Positions 44,307-53,868 of a DNA stretch of 64,000 nt are shown piece after piece. The notes beneath the pieces were generated by a model. The model ran no database searches. It had not been told where the DNA came from and worked only from the letters and a program-made list of their open reading frames with translations. The stretch's first letter is position 1, and each line of letters begins with the position of its first letter. Made by a program: the position numbers and the translations under genes. Source of the DNA: Falciphora oryzae (lineage: Eukaryota; Ascomycota; Sordariomycetes; Magnaporthales; Magnaporthaceae); the NCBI GenBank assembly GCA_000733355.1, contig JNVV01000043.1, positions 67,392 through 131,391 of the forward strand, read 5' to 3'.

Positions 44307-44415
44307 TAAAAAAAGGATCCATGGAGAGCATAGTGATTCACGATCTCGCCGCCATCTCGGGCACGACCAGTGGCCTTGATCTCGTGTGCGCCTCGCGCCT
44401 AGTCATCCTCCCACC

Positions 44416-44673
44416 TCAGGACATCCCAGTGTCATCCTCCCACCCACGCGACACGGCCGTCCTCACGACGTCCATCACGCCGGTCGCTTGCAGCCACGCG
44501 CCGAGGGCCGGGGTGACTTGCCGCATCCTGCGGATATAGATTTGCACAAGTTCGCTTGGGGCTTCGGCGTTGGGGTCGTCGTCAAAGGCGACCCGGCCTT
44601 CGACTTGCCAAAGCCCGTAGTGGTCGCCGGTGTGTGTGTTGGCCGTCACATGGTCGTCGGCCTTCAAGAGCAT
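44416..44673 (-). CDS. Orphan array gene 3 (shortened N and C terminus)
   Basis: Paralogue of genes 1 and 2. 85 residues from ATG 44673, which opens MLLKADDHVTANTHTGDHYG. By alignment the ancestral start region (MATxT) is altered and this ATG replaces the Thr codon before the (L/V)xKA motif. Family residues kept: VEGRVAFDDDPNAE, VQIYIRRMRQ, GAWLQATGV and a WEDDTG end. The coding frame stops at 44416, but the DNA after the stop still reads RREAHTRSRP in frame, matching the tail of gene 1, so the C terminus has been truncated by a stop. Confidence 0.65.
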   Translation of the reverse strand: MLLKADDHVTANTHTGDHYGLWQVEGRVAFDDDPNAEAPSELVQIYIRRMRQVTPALGAWLQATGVMDVVRTAVSRGWEDDTGMS

Positions 44674-44812
44674 CGTGGCTGACGTATCTTGGTGGGTACC
44701 AGTCGATCAAGTACGTGAGTCGGCGGTTTTGTTTTTTCTTTATTTATTTATTCGTGCTAGATGAGGATCGATGTCGCGATAAAGGACGATAATGGTTGAG
44801 GGAGTGAGGGTA

Positions 44813-44829
44813 CGCTGCGACATATTTAT
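44813..44829 (-). promoter_or_regulatory. TATA-like element of array gene 3
   Basis: Minus strand reads CATAAATATGTCGCAGC, about 145-150 bp before the gene 3 start. It is conserved with genes 1 and 2. Confidence 0.5.
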
Positions 44830-44888
44830 GAAAAGTAACATGGAGAGCATGATAAAGAGGGAGAGGAGAGCATGGTGAATGGCGGCAT

Positions 44889-44973
44889 GTAGTAAATAGC
44901 ATCGCGTCGTGAATAGCATCGCATATCGAACAGCATCGCATCGTGAATAGTATCGCATAGTGAACAGCATCGC
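44889..44973. repeat. 17-bp minisatellite upstream of array gene 3
   Basis: Five consecutive 17-bp units of type GTCGTGAATAGCATCGC, differing at a few positions. They lie immediately distal to the gene 3 core promoter. Confidence 0.85.
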
Positions 44974-45250
44974 ATCGTAAGAATCAGACTGTTGATTCAC
45001 TCGGAGAAGGTCATTCACGGCGCTCTTTTACTGTTTTACCGTCATTGAGCCCCGTCCAACACTTCCTTCCTTCCTTCCTTCCGTCTCGTCGCCCCAATTT
45101 TCCCATCAACGCCGAAGAACATGGCCAGATAACTGTCTTACCCCTATGCCGGGACGTTTACCGCTGCGGGAACCACTCCTTGGCGGGAGCGTGCCAGCGG
45201 CATCGGGTTCTTTGCCAGCGGGCCTGCTCGTCCTTCTCCCGCCACTTCCT

Positions 45251-45553
45251 TTACCACCAAGAGAAGCTGTCATAATCTAGCACCCCCCGGTCCTCATCCG
45301 GCAGAAGCTCCATGGTCGACCTCAGGACCGCGACGACCCGCCCCTGGTCGCTTATATCAAACCACTGGCCGGCGGCCCGGGGGTGCACCATGTACATCTT
45401 GGTGGCGGTGACCCGCACGCGTATGCTCAGGTTGCTGCCGCTGGGGTCGTCGTCCTCGAGGACGGTCCCTTGGACCGAGTAGGGCCCGATGGTGGCACGG
45501 TCCACGGTGCCGGTCACCCGGTCGCCCTTCTTGTACAGCGTTTGCGATGCCAG
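45251..45553 (-). CDS. Orphan array gene 4 (no ATG; CTG start or pseudogene)
   Basis: Most diverged copy. The homologous frame ASQTLYKKGDRVTGTVDRA begins at 45550, but the codon aligned with the ATG of genes 1 and 2 is CTG (45551-45553), and an in-frame TGA lies eight codons further upstream; the only other ATGs are internal. The frame runs through GPYSVQGTVLEDDDPSGSN, VRVTATKMYMVHP, GQWFDISDQGRVV and MELLPDEDRG to TAA at 45251. After that TAA it remains open for 33 codons of Trp/Arg-rich sequence (RKWREKDEQARWQRTR). It is translated from CTG, or it is a decaying copy. The core promoter (TATAAAAG near 45695) is retained. Confidence 0.55.
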   Translation of the reverse strand: MASQTLYKKGDRVTGTVDRATIGPYSVQGTVLEDDDPSGSNLSIRVRVTATKMYMVHPRAAGQWFDISDQGRVVAVLRSTMELLPDEDRGVLDYDSFSWW

Positions 45554-45685
45554 CTCTTGGTCTGATCAAGATGCGTAAAAGGGGGTTGTATTCGAACTGA
45601 TGGAGTGTAAAAGGAGAAGAGGTCTTATTCGTGCTGAATCGATGGCCCGAAAGGGATACATCGGTTGAAGGGGGGAAGGGGATAT

Positions 45686-45702
45686 CGCGGCACTTTTATA
45701 CA
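45686..45702 (-). promoter_or_regulatory. TATA-like element of array gene 4
   Basis: Minus strand reads GTATAAAAGTGCCGCGA, about 145 bp before the CTG start. It occupies the same position as the TATA elements of genes 1-3. Confidence 0.5.
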
Positions 45703-45722
45703 AATGAACGAGCATAGTAAAT

Positions 45723-45824
45723 AACGAGACATAGTGAATAACAGCACATAGTGAACATCAACGCAAAAGTGAGTAGCAACGCAGAGTGAACAGCATGGCG
45801 CAGTGAACAAGAACGCACAGTGAT
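45723..45824. repeat. 17-bp minisatellite upstream of array gene 4
   Basis: Six 17-bp units from AACGAGACATAGTGAAT to CAAGAACGCACAGTGAT, related to the arrays upstream of genes 1 and 3. Directly beyond it (45838-45990), the sequence resembles 45025-45150 (GAGCCCCGTC, CGGCCAGA..CC.TTACCCCT), the 3' flank of gene 4. The duplicated block therefore continues toward the SMP-like gene. Confidence 0.75.
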
Positions 45825-46014
45825 AACCAGGTTAAATCGTTGAGCCCCGTCACTCAGCCAAGGTCATCCGCGGTGCTTGTACTTCCTCGTCGTGAACAAG
45901 CTTCCCCGTCAAGACCCCTTACATCCATCCAGTAGCCCCCATTTCCCGTCAATACGAAGACCACGGCCAGACACCGTTACCCCTGCCTGATGTTGGAATG
46001 CGCTGCGTTGGAGT

Positions 46015-46360
46015 TTATTTCTTCTCCGCCGCGTTCTCAGCACCCTTCTGATCGGCGGCGGCCTCGCGCTTCGCTGTCGCCTTCTGAACACGCGCAACGA
46101 AGTTCTTGTCGCCGCCTCCCGCCTTCTTGTCCTGTTTGTAGAAAAAGCCGGAGCATGCCGTTAGCGTCAGAACACAAAGGGGTAACCTGGCGTGGCCGGG
46201 AGTGTATGATTCCTCCACTAGCCCTCCAAAGGATCCTTTGCAGCGCATAGGTGGTGGACGAGTGCATAATACTTACGTTCGCAGATTGGATCGCGGACAC
46301 GCGCTCTAGATCCATGAGCGTCTCCTTCGGGTTCGGAGACTTGCCGTTGTCTGAGGGCAT
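46015..46360 (-). CDS. SMP/LEA-like small hydrophilic protein
   Basis: Exons 46360..46277 and 46131..46015 (145-nt intron, GTAAGT donor, GCTAACG branch, AAACAG acceptor) give 66 residues beginning MPSDNGKSPNPKETLMD. The product is charged, with no hydrophobic core. The blocks SAIQSANDKKAGGGDKNF and VARVQKATAKREAAAD resemble the seed-maturation-protein (SMP) repeat found in small fungal and plant LEA-type proteins, in which an IQSA.. motif precedes a Gly-rich turn and F.ARxQ..A..NE. Such proteins are linked to desiccation or spore stress tolerance; that role here is inference. A strong TATA box sits 150 bp upstream. Its 3' flank belongs to the duplicated block of the orphan array. Confidence 0.65.
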
Positions 46361-46952
46361 CTCGTAGATGTTGGAGTTGCTGACTGGTTGGATAGTTGTC
46401 GATTTGGATATCTGGGTTCAGGAAGTAGCTCAAAGCGTTCACGAGGTAGAGAGATCTGTGTGATGATACTGGGATAGAAAAAGGGAAGGCGACAACATGC
46501 CCAACGGCCTCCTTATATACCCGCGGACACGGGGAGATTATCGTCATATCCAAGAGTCAACGCTGCTTGTTTTCACATGACACCTTGGGGCTGACAACAT
46601 TGTAGGTGCAGGCAAGCGCGCAGGGCTTTCCCCCAAACATCGTAGAGAAGCATAGAGAGAAATCAGACAGCATGACTACGGTAGGCAAGTGCACAGCATC
46701 ACCAAGCGCAGAGTAAATATGTCATACTCCCTGAAAAATTCACTCTTCGGTCTGGCGGTAGTAGCAAACAAACAGACACATGACTGCCCGCCTGCTTGCA
46801 ATTCATTAATGTTACCGCGCGGCAGGCTTCCTCTAGGCTGAGACTGATACCCTAACCACGCGGTGTGTCAAAAACTGCTTGCCGTGCTTGGATGGTACAA
46901 TAATGGAGTGAGTCGACATCTAGGAGTAGGACGGAGCGGGCAGGGAAACAAA
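46361..46952. other. Spacer between SMP-like and threonine-synthase-like genes
   Basis: Contains the SMP-like promoter (46361-46560) and then about 400 bp in which I see nothing further. Confidence 0.5.
46511..46523 (-). promoter_or_regulatory. TATA box of the SMP-like gene
   Basis: Minus strand reads CGGGTATATAAGG, 150 bp upstream of the start codon. This is the cleanest TATA box in the window and fits an inducible gene. Confidence 0.6.
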
Positions 46953-48903
46953 TCACTCCGTAGCTCGCATCGAGTCCCTCTCAACAAGCCTAGTGATTGC
47001 GTCCCGGACAGCCCTCCAGTCATTTGCAATCTTCTCGACGGGCGCGCTCTTCGTATTGCCCCGGTTCGACGAGACCGACGCCCTCCTATCACCAACCCTG
47101 CCCCCGTTCCGCGTCTTGCGGTACGCCACGGGCGCGAGCGATATGTGCGGCACCTTTATCCCGGTGCGCGAGAGCGACCTCTGCGACGCCACGACCCCGG
47201 CGGCCGTCGCCTCGCACGCATCCCACCGAAAATCCGCTGGAAGACTGTCAGTGTCGGCGCTACCCGATGCTGCCTCCGCGCTTCGCTGGCTGCTGTTGCT
47301 TTTTTTCAAGACGATGCGCTCCGCCACAAAATTGCGGCGCCCAAGCTTCGTAATGTCTTGGTAGACGGGGCCAAAAGCATCGCGGTCGACGAGGTCTCGC
47401 AGCCATTTGGTCACCTCGACGCCGGCCTCCTTGACGTCCCAGGCGTCGCCCATGTGTGCCATCGAGACAAACTCGCGCGCCAGATACCATAGTAGCCGCT
47501 CGAAGCTGCTGGTGACCAAGACGTCGCCTCTCCTCGAGTTGGGCGGCTGCTGGCGTGACTGGCCACCCTCCTGGCCGCTCGGATCGTCCGGAAGCTCTGG
47601 CAGTTCCCCCTGCCGCACCTGCCTCCTGTAGCGACACGTCGCCCAGAACGAGACCAGTGGGTCCCTCTCGCCCGTGGCGATGACTATCTTGTCGATGGGA
47701 AGTCCCATACGTCGAACGAGGAAGCAAGCGATGATATCGAAGTTCCGCGTCGGCAGCACGAGCCTGACCCGGTCGGCCTCCATATCGAATGATGGGAGCA
47801 CCCTCTTCAAGGCGAAGAACGCATGGATCCAGATGACCATCTGGGATAGGGTGCGCGCCCAGCTGATCGACGACGCCGTTACGAGGTTGAGCTGCGGCTC
47901 CTGCGACCTGCTAGTGACCGCGAACAGAGCGTCGATGATGTCCTGACCAGGTGAGCCGTCAACATCGCGGTCCCTCTTCCCCGACGCTTTGCTTGTTGCT
48001 CCAAGTGTATGGCCTAGTTGGTTTACTGACGTGGGTGGGTTTCAAAACTGCTCACCTCGCAATCATCTTCGGAGCCCTCCACCACGAGCGTGTGGATGTT
48101 TTTGCTTGCGGCGGCGAGGGTGGCATACTGGGAAGGGTCTTCCTGTTCATCACCAGACTGCAGCCTGATTATAGAAACGTCTCTCCTGTCACCGAGCGCG
48201 AGCGCAATCGCGGGTTCGTCGGCGGGGTCGAGGATAGCAACGTGGTGTCTGTCTAAGTCGGGAGCCTGGGTTTAGTCAAGCTCCTCGTAACCACAGGGGG
48301 CTACGATAACAACACACCTTTTCCTTCCTTGCCAGCGTTTCTCCTGGCGAGGAAGTACTCAAACAGGTTGCCGAGCAGCCGCAGCTCCATGTCCTCAGGG
48401 AGGCCCCTAGGGCCATGGAAGAGCTCGAGAAGGTATAGGCTATCTGACAGCCGCACCAGGGGTGGCACGACACTGTCCTCAGCACCGAAGCTGCGACGGA
48501 CAACTCCTCGGAGATCTTCAGGTGGTATCTCGGAAGGGCTGATGAAGATCGAGAGTAGGTCGAACGCGATGTCCTGGAAGGATAAACGGCTCCATCCTTG
48601 CCACTCCGAGGGTGTGAGGACCGGTACTTTCTCTGGGATGAACAGTCCGCCGTCGGGCGTGAAGGTATCAAACAGGCTGTTTTCGAAGAGTAGCTGAGAA
48701 CCCAGGCGTCAGTGGGGGATGGATCGAGATACGGTGTGAGGCAAGAAGATGGTGAGGGGGTGATGAGGTTCTGCCAAGAGGTAAAGGTCGCATACCCCAT
48801 CATCTTGGCCCCGGGTGCTTATGTAGCGTTGAGACGGCGTGTGTGTATTCCTTAGCGGAGAATCGTCAGGGTCGGAGCCATCATGCGGCTCTGAGGGGCC
48901 CAT
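46953..48903 (-). CDS. Threonine synthase-like pseudoenzyme (PLP sites lost)
   Basis: Full-length paralogue of fungal threonine synthase, normally a PLP enzyme converting O-phosphohomoserine to threonine. Exons 48903..48796, 48693..48318, 48252..48056 and 47942..46953 sum to 1671 nt (556 residues) without frame breaks. The family architecture is clear: TPSQRYISTRGQDDG, PDGGLFIPEKVPVL, LYLLELFHGP, LLGNLFEYFLARRNAGKEGK, NIHTLVVEGSEDDCEDI, SSISWARTLSQMVIWIHAFF, RRMGLPIDKIVIATGERD and VTSSFERLLWYLAREF. The active-site TFAFKD motif, which carries the PLP lysine, reads RGLPED (Glu136 at 48396-48394). The phosphate-binding GATSGDTG reads AILDPADE, and GNFGD is degenerate. It therefore cannot bind PLP in the normal way. 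Intact frame and splice sites argue for a retained non-catalytic role. Confidence 0.85.
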
Positions 48904-50493
48904 GGCTAGGCGAGCGGCCGAGGCACGGCCGCAGGAGGCAAGATGGGATGTATGTACAGATGGAGACCCGGCCGGCTGGGAGAGGAGAAAAAAAAGAAAG
49001 GGTGACAAAACGACCCGGCGAAGGTACCAGGCAGAATACGGCCGCTTTGGCCAAGCTGCCACGCAGCTCTGCAGGGCGACTGGCCAAAGGCGTGCAGTGT
49101 GAGACAGGCAACCAACTAGGCCTTCTTGAAGAGGGACTAGTAAAGCGGATCTACTGGACCAGGTTCAAAGCAGCAAAACGAGAAGAATGGAGGACGGAGG
49201 GCATGCAGAGACAGGGGAGAGAGGAATACAGAGAAAAAAAGAAGAAAAAAAGAAAAAGCACGATAAAAAAAAATAAGATAAAAAGAAAACAGAAGAGACA
49301 GGTGATGGAGAGATAGAAATCACCACAGCCAAAGCAATGTCTTGGCTGACTGGCACATAAGGTCGAAGCTAAGGTTAGCCTGCTGCTCTCGGAAAAGGAA
49401 CCCGCAATGGGCGGTATTCCCCAACGACTGGGGGCAGGGCGAGTCCCTGGTTTGGAAGTCGCAGGTTCATCGTCCCAGCCTCTTCCTGCTTGCCGGCACT
49501 ATGGCAGCGGAGAGTGAGTCGGAAAAAAAAAAAAAAAAAAGCAAGCTGGCAGGGAATCTACGTTCCGCTCACGCTAGCGCTCGCCGCTGCCGGGCCTTTC
49601 CCAAAAAAAGAAAACAAAAAAAAACCTACGACCCGGGAGGGTGCGTCCAGCAGAAGCGTGGGGTTTCAAAAAGATTTTATGCCCCGCACTAGGCTTCATC
49701 TGTTGGATGCCAGGCCAGGGGGAGGTGGTCAAAGGAAGGGAAAGAGAAGGCCGAGGAAAGTGGTGATGCAATTCATGGTCTTGGCGGGGGGCAGGCGACC
49801 CGATGTCATTCTTGGCGGGCGGGCCCCAAGGGAAGGCTGCCCATTCGTCGCTGACCGCCCGCATGCCGCCCTGACCGCTCGCTCCCCGGGTCCCGGCAAC
49901 CTTCCCGTCCAAATCACAGCTGGCTTGTGGATCGAAATGCATGCAGAGCCAGGGTGCCATGGATGGGCTTTGTTAGTACGTAAGTGGTGCAGCCCGGAGA
50001 AAAACGGATGGGCGAGGGCGATGGTGTAAAACTGGGGTGGCAGCTGGGCATGCTCGTTCACCTATTGCCGCAATTCTCTTCCTATATCTTTCCTATTCCT
50101 GTGTTGTCCTGTATTACTTTCCTGTTCACGTGTCCCTTCTTGTTCTCGTATCTTGATTTGCATCTTCTAGCGGTGGTGCAGATGGCATATGCTAATTCTT
50201 TGGCGTGGACGAGCCATGGATTCAGCGGTATCATCGTGGGCAGAACAAAAAAAAAAAAAAAACGCCTCATTCAGCCCGTCTTTTTTATTTTCCCATCAAG
50301 CCCCCGGAGCCACCCTCCTCTTTTCATCAGACATTAGCAGCCACCAGCGCCTTTTTGACCAGGGTGGTGGGAAGCAATGAGACCAAAACAACCAAAAAAA
50401 GAAAGTGCCCGGCAAGAAAATGAAAGCAAAAACAAGAACTGGGAGCCATCGATCGCCGATAATAGCAAACTCGGCAATTCCATCCTCTCCCTG
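48904..50493. other. Gene-free 1.6-kb stretch with long A runs
   Basis: No supported gene. Contains purine-rich DNA (49220-49310), an A18 run (49523-49540) and an A16 run (50247-50262). Short frames here are broken by the runs. Confidence 0.5.
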
Positions 50494-53035
50494 TCACTTG
50501 CGCAATGACTTCAGCAAGGGAGCGATCCGAGACCTCCTGCTCAGTCCCACACGATAAGTCACCTTGCCAACCTGGCCTGCTGGGCTGCAGCTGTGGGTGG
50601 TGCCCGCCGGTTTCGCGATTGCTGCTGCTGTCTCCTTCGGCACATCCTTGGCAGGCGTGGCCGCGGCGCTGCTCTTGGAACCACCGTCGAGATCGTCGTT
50701 TTCCTTTCCCTTCCCGGCCAGGCCTGTGCTGGTCTTGCCGCTGCCGCTGTCGCTGGGCCCCTCTGGGGACTCCACAGATGCTCGGGATGTCTTCTTTTGG
50801 GAGTTGCCGTCGCTAACCTCCGACAGCGCCCTCGTCGCAGCGGGGTCGGTCGAGGCTGTTGGCGGGGACAGCGCTGTCGCATGGCCGCTTTCGGCGGCCA
50901 CCTCGTCCTTAGCAGTGTGCTCTGCGACTTTGGCTGCGGACTTCTTGGGTCTCCCCCTTTTCTTCTTTGATGATGCCCCGGCTTCGACCACGAGCGTTTT
51001 ATCGACTTCCTGGGTATTAGTGTCCGCCTTGGGTCTTCCCCTCTTCTTCTTTGGGGGCGCTTCAACCACCGGAGTTTCGAGAACAGGTGCAGCTGCTGCA
51101 TCGACTTTCTCGGAAATCTCCGCTGATGCATCTGTTTGTTGCATCGCAGCGCTTGTGTCGGTGACGTCATCGCTTGCTGCAGGTTCTGCGGGGGCCACCG
51201 CCGGCTCGGAAGGTTTAGCCACCTCTTTCTTCTTGCGCCCTCTTTTCTTCTTCTGAGGCTTTGCCGGCTTTTCTGGGACTCGGCTCGGCCCGGCCTCTTG
51301 ATCCGACGACAATATCAAAATCGGATCTGCGCTCTGTCCCCGGTAATCGTCTGGCTGTTTCGGTGTGGACCCATCCTGAGGAGCACGGCTCTGCTCAGAT
51401 GTTTGATTGGTGAGCTCTGGTGGTGGTGGTTGGGTATCTGGCAGTCCTCCAGGCATTTCTCCTGCTAGTAGGACGCCTGGTGGTTGCGTATCTGGCAAAC
51501 CCTCGAATGGCTGGGTGTCTGGCAAAGCACCTGGCGGCTGAGTGTCTGGCAAAGCCCCGGGTACCTGCGTGTCTGGCAAGGCCCCAGGTATCTGAGTGTC
51601 TGGTAATGCCCCTGGTGGTTGGGTGTCTGGTAGGCCCTCGGTAGCTGCCGATGACCTGGTTCGGCTGGATCGCTGTGCATACTTCCCGGTATCCTCACGT
51701 GCCCCCTTTGGCTCCCAAGAATCGTCGTAGTAGACGAATTTCTTGGCCTTTTTTGGGGTCCTGGTGTCCTCTTCCGCAAATATGTCTGGTGAAGAGGTTG
51801 GCTATAGAGATGCGTATCAGAGATGAGGCCATCAAAATTTCCTCCGTGTAATCTTCACTTACTACCGGGTTTGATTTTCTCTTCCTGCCCCTTTTATTTG
51901 TGGATGGTGGGGCTGGGATTTCGGCAGTCGAGGGGAGATCGCTGCCGTCCACCTTGCGCGAGGATGAGGCAAAGTGACTGGGAGTCGAGACGGCGACAGT
52001 GACGCCACTGGACTTCTGATTCGAGTAATCCAGTCGATTCGGAAGCGACGAGTCGTCGTCCTCAGGACTCGGCTCCGACGACAAGCTGAAGACCTTATAA
52101 GCCTGCTTCTGGCTGGAGCTCAGCGTCTGCGGCAGCGTGACCTCGATCCTCGCGTTCTGAGTCTCGCGGATCTGCGTCTGGCCGGGCGCAGACGTCGCGT
52201 CGGACCCCGCACCCGACGGCCGCACCAGATCGCCGCTCCTGGGAATCACGACTAGGTTCACATCATCGCCTCCCGCCTGCGAGCTCTCAGTCCCGCGCAC
52301 CACCGCCGCCCTCCGGTTGTTCCCGCTGCCCAGGCTCAGCTCGCCCGCGAGCTGGTCGCCCGGCGACCGTGGGCCGGCTTGCGCAGCAGCGCGCGGCCGT
52401 TTCGCCACGGGAGAGGATGACGACGACGTCACGTGCACGGCCTCTGCGGGCACCTCCAGCGTCACGAGCCCGGCCGAGACCTGCGCGCGCTTGCGTTTCC
52501 CGTAGACCTTGGCGGTCTTGGACGATGAGCCTTTTCCGCCCGTAGCCGGGCTGCTTGGGACGTCCCACACGCCGGCGTTGGTGTCGCGGGACGGCCTGCC
52601 GGGCGTGGTCACCTGCGTCAGGTCAGCCGTCGCCGCAGCTGGACCCGAAGTCCGGCGTTTCCTGCTAGACGCGGCGGTGGGGTCCGTGATGGACGACGCC
52701 GTCTCGGGATGCTGGTTTCCAGAACTGTCGTTGTTAGACGCGGCGGAGGCGACTGCCTGCGGGACGGTCACGCCGTCCAGGACCTCCACCGTCCTGCTCT
52801 GCTCCTGGTAGACCCTCTCGAAGAAGGCCGGGTCCGTCGAGCCGCTCCTGGAGGCATGCGACGCGCCAGTACCGGCATCGAGGATTGCTGGCCCCGCTGC
52901 AGTATTGTCGTCGGCGACATGGTGGTCGTTGTCGCGATCCGCCACGTCAGTGAGCAGCGAGTAGGCCGGGCTCCTAGGCGGGCTGAAGTCGCTGCCCTCG
53001 TCGTCCGAGTCCTCAATCACACGTCTCGTCGCCAT
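50494..53035 (-). CDS. AT-hook nuclear protein with nonapeptide repeats
   Basis: Large disordered protein, function unknown. Exons 53035..51863 and 51801..50494 (61-nt intron, GTAAGT donor, CTATAG acceptor) give 826 residues starting MATRRVIEDSDDEGSDF. Three AT-hook-like basic motifs, KKKRGRKKKE, KKKRGRPKAD and KKKRGRPKKS, suggest minor-groove DNA binding. Upstream of them, eight tandem 9-residue units of type GALPDTQPP (DNA 51421-51640) form a coding minisatellite with one degenerate unit (VLLAGEMPG). A YYDDSWEPKGARED block and the C-terminal YRVGLSRRSRIAPLLKSLRK are the parts that look conserved. Many Ser/Thr-Pro and acidic patches occur (EDSDDEGS, SSEPSPEDDDSS). Divergent from SmF across 371 bp. 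Confidence 0.75.
51421..51640. repeat. 27-bp coding minisatellite in the AT-hook gene
   Basis: Eight 27-bp units, minus strand, encoding GLPDTQPPG-type nonapeptides. Reading frame is preserved because the unit is a multiple of three, so copy number can vary between strains without breaking the gene. Confidence 0.85.
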
Positions 53036-53406
53036 GCCTTCTGCTGAATTGGCCTCTCTCCATGGACGGGGTCTCCGCGGCCGTCGTCGTCGTCGATGTT
53101 TCCCCGGTAGGGTCGCGGCACGTGTCTCCGTGGATGGAGTGGGGCGGAACGCGACATGACGCGGCCCACGGTCCAAATTGTGTCGCAGCAGAAAACAGCT
53201 TAAACACGCGCTCACGTGGTCCTTTGCGCCGTTGGTGGGGGTTGAATAGTGGGTCCCGTTGCAATCGCCGCAAAGCTGAGCTAACGGTTCAGGTTTGGGA
53301 CCAGGGACCGTTGATTTGCCTCTCTTCTCCATCCCGCGTCTGCACCAAAAGTCGGCGGCAACCACAACAAACTCCAGCACAGCGACCGCAAACCACAGTC
53401 GCAATC
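53036..53406. promoter_or_regulatory. Divergent promoter AT-hook gene / SmF
   Basis: 371-bp spacer separating two divergent start codons. No TATA box is evident, as expected for a housekeeping snRNP gene. Confidence 0.5.
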
Positions 53407-53868
53407 ATGAGTGTATGCTGCCCAATCTACCCCTGCCGCAATGCCCCGACCCACGATGTATACACCCCCTCAGCCCCAGGAACTAACCTGCTAACTCCCG
53501 CGCCGCGCGCAGTTCGTGCCCATCAACCCGCGGCCAATGCTGCAAGACCTGTACGCCTTGACCTCACCTCTCCCCGCGCCACCACCACCACCGACAATGC
53601 GCCGAGCCACGGTACCCAACACGCCAGATACTGACAACAAAATAGGGTGAACAAGGACGTCTACGTGCGCCTAAAGTGGGGCGAGACCGAGTACAAGGGC
53701 CGGCTCGTCAGCATCGACAGCTACATGAACATCCAGCTCAGCGGCGCCCAGGAGTACATCGACCAGAAGCTCGCCGGCGACCTGGGCCAGATCCTCATCA
53801 GGTGCAACAACGTCCTGTGGGTCCGCGGCGCCGACGGCGAGGGCGGCGACACCAAGATGGACGATTAA
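53407..53868 (+). CDS. SMX3: snRNP core protein SmF
   Basis: Sm protein F of the heptameric ring on U1, U2, U4 and U5 snRNAs. Three exons: 53407..53412, 53513..53550 and 53646..53868, totalling 267 nt (88 residues). The first coding exon is only ATG AGT. The spliced start [20 protein letters not shown] is typical of SmF. The Sm1 motif is [20 protein letters not shown] with MNIQL, and the Sm2 motif is [13 protein letters not shown]. The acidic tail ends DTKMDD. The length matches SmF, and the VRLKWG segment separates it from LSm6. Symbol given by analogy to yeast. Confidence 0.95.

Noticed and set aside
49440..49480. tRNA-like GGTTTGGAAGTCGCAGGTTC segment
   Set aside because: T-arm pairing fails and no A box or cloverleaf partner is present.
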